Origin: Candidatus Methylomirabilota bacterium
GTDB taxonomy: Bacteria; Methylomirabilota; Methylomirabilia; Methylomirabilales; CSP1-5
DNA: 13,702 bases
NCBI GenBank assembly: GCA_023249165.1
Contig: JAHFDE010000047.1
Span: 1 to 13,702, forward strand
Direction: 5' to 3'
The stretch's first letter is position 1; each line of letters starts with the position of its first letter. Positions 12,166 to 13,702 of this stretch are shown one piece after another. Made by a program: the position numbers and the translations under genes. Under the pieces are notes generated by a model. It saw only the letters and a list, made by a program, of their open reading frames with translations. It was not told the origin of the DNA and searched no databases.

Positions 12166-13702
12166 ATGAAAGGATCTTGACGTAGTTGAAGATGTTCCCC
12201 CCCGGCATGCCCGGGGGCAGGTTCTTCGCGAGATTGGGCATCTGGTACAGGTGCGGCACCTGGCTCCCCATGTCGAGGAACCGGCTGACCACCGCGCCCA
12301 CCACGTGGTACTGTTTGTCGATCGTGACCTGGTTTTCGGCATAGACCGCCGCCGCCACGCGTTTGCTCGCCCTCGTCATGTAGATGCGGTCCTTGGCGAT
12401 GAGCCCGAGGCGGTCGCCCGTGGGGAAGACCCCCAGCGGGATCAGGCTGCTATTGATCGTGATGCTGACTTGGTGGGCCCCGGCCGTGCCGGTCTCGTTC
12501 CAGTCCGCTCCCGCCTTCTTGGCGTAGAGCGTTCCCCCGACAAGTCCGGTGGTGTAGGAGAAGGTTTCGATTTTGGTCGGCCCGGTCGTGCCACCCATGG
12601 TGATACTGCCGGGGATGCGGATGATCCCCTCGACGGTCAACGTATTCGACGCGCTGTTCCAGGCGAGCCGGTTGGTCCCATTGGAGACGTCGAAGCTCGC
12701 CGTGGTGGCATAGATCGTCAGATCACTGCCACTGACCGCCGAGCCGGGGAGGACCGGAAGGGGGTCCCAGGAATTGGCGTCCAGGTAGTCCTCGTAGGTC
12801 ACGCAGCAGACATCGGGCGACGGGTCGGTCAGCGAGGGGAATGGGATCACATTGTCGGGTGGGACGTCGTATTTTGCGTTGGTCCCGTTGTCGGAAAAGA
12901 CGTTCGTATCGCCAAACGTCCCGGCGAAGCCGTAATTGGCGTAGACCCCATCCACACGTCGCTGGATTCCCACGGGGATGGGATTGCCATTGATATCCAT
13001 GTCGCTCGCGCTATTCCCCACGCGGGCACTTCCACTGTTCATCGTGATCCTGCCTTCGTTCACCCGGATCTCGGCGTCGAGGGTGGAGGGATTGATGTTG
13101 GGGACCCTCCCGGTAAAAATCGGGTCGAGCCCGTTGTACCAGTTGAAGATCCCGGCGGTGCCCCCGAAGTCGGCGGCGACGCCGGTCAGCCCGAGGCCGG
13201 CTCCCAGGATGTGGACCGAGCCGGCGATCACGACGTTTCCGTTGATCCGCGCCCCCGTCCCGGCGCCTCCCAAGAACGCGGCGTTCCCCCAGACCGACAG
13301 GTCGCGAACCTCCACCCGCACATCCACCACCTTCGTGGCCCCCTGCGGCCCCGTCCCCTCGGAGCGAATGGTGAGCTTGTTGCTCTGTCGCAGCCCCAGC
13401 TGGACCGTATAGGTGGAACCGTCACCAAAGCTGTCGAGGTTCGCGTTGGCGTACAGGGGGAGGAAGCCCCCAGTGGGGATCGGCCCGCCCAGATCGTAAC
13501 ACCGCTGCTGGGGCGGGAGCCACTGCCAGGGGACGGTTGCGGAGCAGTCAGCCGGCGAACCACCCGCGACCGGCGTCGGCGAAGCAAGGTACTGGTTGGT
13601 CATCCCATCGCGGTCGAAGGTGGCGTCGTACTTCAGGTCGCGGCGGGCTCGCTCCACCCCCATCTCGGCCACGTACAGGGCACGGGTGGCGTTCCGGTCA
13701 TT
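12152..13702 (-). CDS. PilX-like pilus assembly protein with beta-rich body (5' partial)
   Basis: At least 517 residues are visible; the start lies beyond the right edge. The first visible segment, NATRALYVAEMGVERARRDL, matches the conserved continuation of the PilX/pilin-like N-terminal helix, where A-x-x-x-A-E-x-G-x-E-R-A follows the membrane part. The methylated Phe/Met and the hydrophobic stretch would be just outside the window. The body is rich in Gly, Asn, Thr and Ser, with repeated short beta motifs such as GARINGNVVIAGSVHILGAG, which suggest a beta-helix or bactofilin-like fold. Cysteine-containing segments DCSATVPW, QQRCYDLG and DVCCVTYEDYL suggest disulfides and an exported location. 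PilX-class proteins are minor pilins or assembly factors of type IV pili. Pilin-like end: good; body assignment: tentative. Confidence 0.75.
   Translation of the reverse strand, partial: NDRNATRALYVAEMGVERARRDLKYDATFDRDGMTNQYLASPTPVAGGSPADCSATVPWQWLPPQQRCYDLGGPIPTGGFLPLYANANLDSFGDGSTYTVQLGLRQSNKLTIRSEGTGPQGATKVVDVRVEVRDLSVWGNAAFLGGAGTGARINGNVVIAGSVHILGAGLGLTGVAADFGGTAGIFNWYNGLDPIFTGRVPNINPSTLDAEIRVNEGRITMNSGSARVGNSASDMDINGNPIPVGIQRRVDGVYANYGFAGTFGDTNVFSDNGTNAKYDVPPDNVIPFPSLTDPSPDVCCVTYEDYLDANSWDPLPVLPGSAVSGSDLTIYATTASFDVSNGTNRLAWNSASNTLTVEGIIRIPGSITMGGTTGPTKIETFSYTTGLVGGTLYAKKAGADWNETGTAGAHQVSITINSSLIPLGVFPTGDRLGLIAKDRIYMTRASKRVAAAVYAENQVTIDKQYHVVGAVVSRFLDMGSQVPHLYQMPNLAKNLPPGMPGGNIFNYVKILSWREL

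Noticed and set aside
1..13702. CRISPR arrays, tRNA or rRNA genes, insertion sequences, attachment sites
   Set aside because: I found no regularly spaced repeats, no tRNA-like cloverleaf, no transposase and no terminal inverted repeats with target duplications.

Overview
The window is GC-rich chromosomal DNA from a free-living bacterium. It has compact, mostly same-strand operons, frequent GTG/TTG starts, a Tat system, NAD and molybdenum-cofactor biosynthesis, and a type IV pilus-type protein. I see no plasmid, phage or insertion-sequence signature. The gene mix (c-di-AMP-type riboswitch, MoeA fused to a periplasmic-binding-like domain, PilX-like beta-rich protein) would suit a deep-branching Gram-negative lineage such as NC10/Methylomirabilota, Rokubacteria or Acidobacteria. 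That placement is a guess from general resemblance, not a measurement.

Layout. Positions 1-121 hold the C-terminal end of a PiT-type phosphate permease. A 521-bp gene-free stretch follows (122-642). It carries hairpins, a near-consensus sigma70-type promoter (399-427), a ydaO/yuaA-type cyclic-di-AMP riboswitch (about 450-580) and a terminator-like hairpin (591-634). Downstream is a tight five-gene unit (643-4147): a 12-TM APC-superfamily permease, a small two-TM protein, a membrane-anchored universal stress protein and two RCK/TrkA-type proteins. The parts of a potassium or osmolyte uptake system are therefore all present, under a probable c-di-AMP switch, with a second possible c-di-AMP input through the RCK_C domain. 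This is the most interesting part of the window.

Positions 4166-5271 hold tatA and tatC (overlapping) behind their own promoter. nadA (reverse, 5362-6315) and nadC (forward, 6382-7248) are divergent and share a 66-bp control region with overlapping promoters. nadC is followed closely by two moeA genes. The second encodes a fusion of MoeA with a molybdate-binding-protein-like domain. Then come a YIP1-family membrane protein (10563-11069) and an MscS-type mechanosensitive channel (11154-12083). Last, on the reverse strand and running off the right edge, is a large beta-rich PilX-like pilus-assembly protein (12152-13702).

How the genes fit together. The left half suggests an osmotic/potassium control module: riboswitch, permease, universal stress protein and RCK regulators. 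The mechanosensitive channel about 7 kb away is a natural physiological counterpart, though nothing in the sequence links it to that operon. The middle serves cofactor supply and protein export (quinolinate and nicotinate nucleotide synthesis, Mo/W insertion into molybdopterin, Tat export). The last two plausibly connect, because many molybdoenzymes are Tat substrates.
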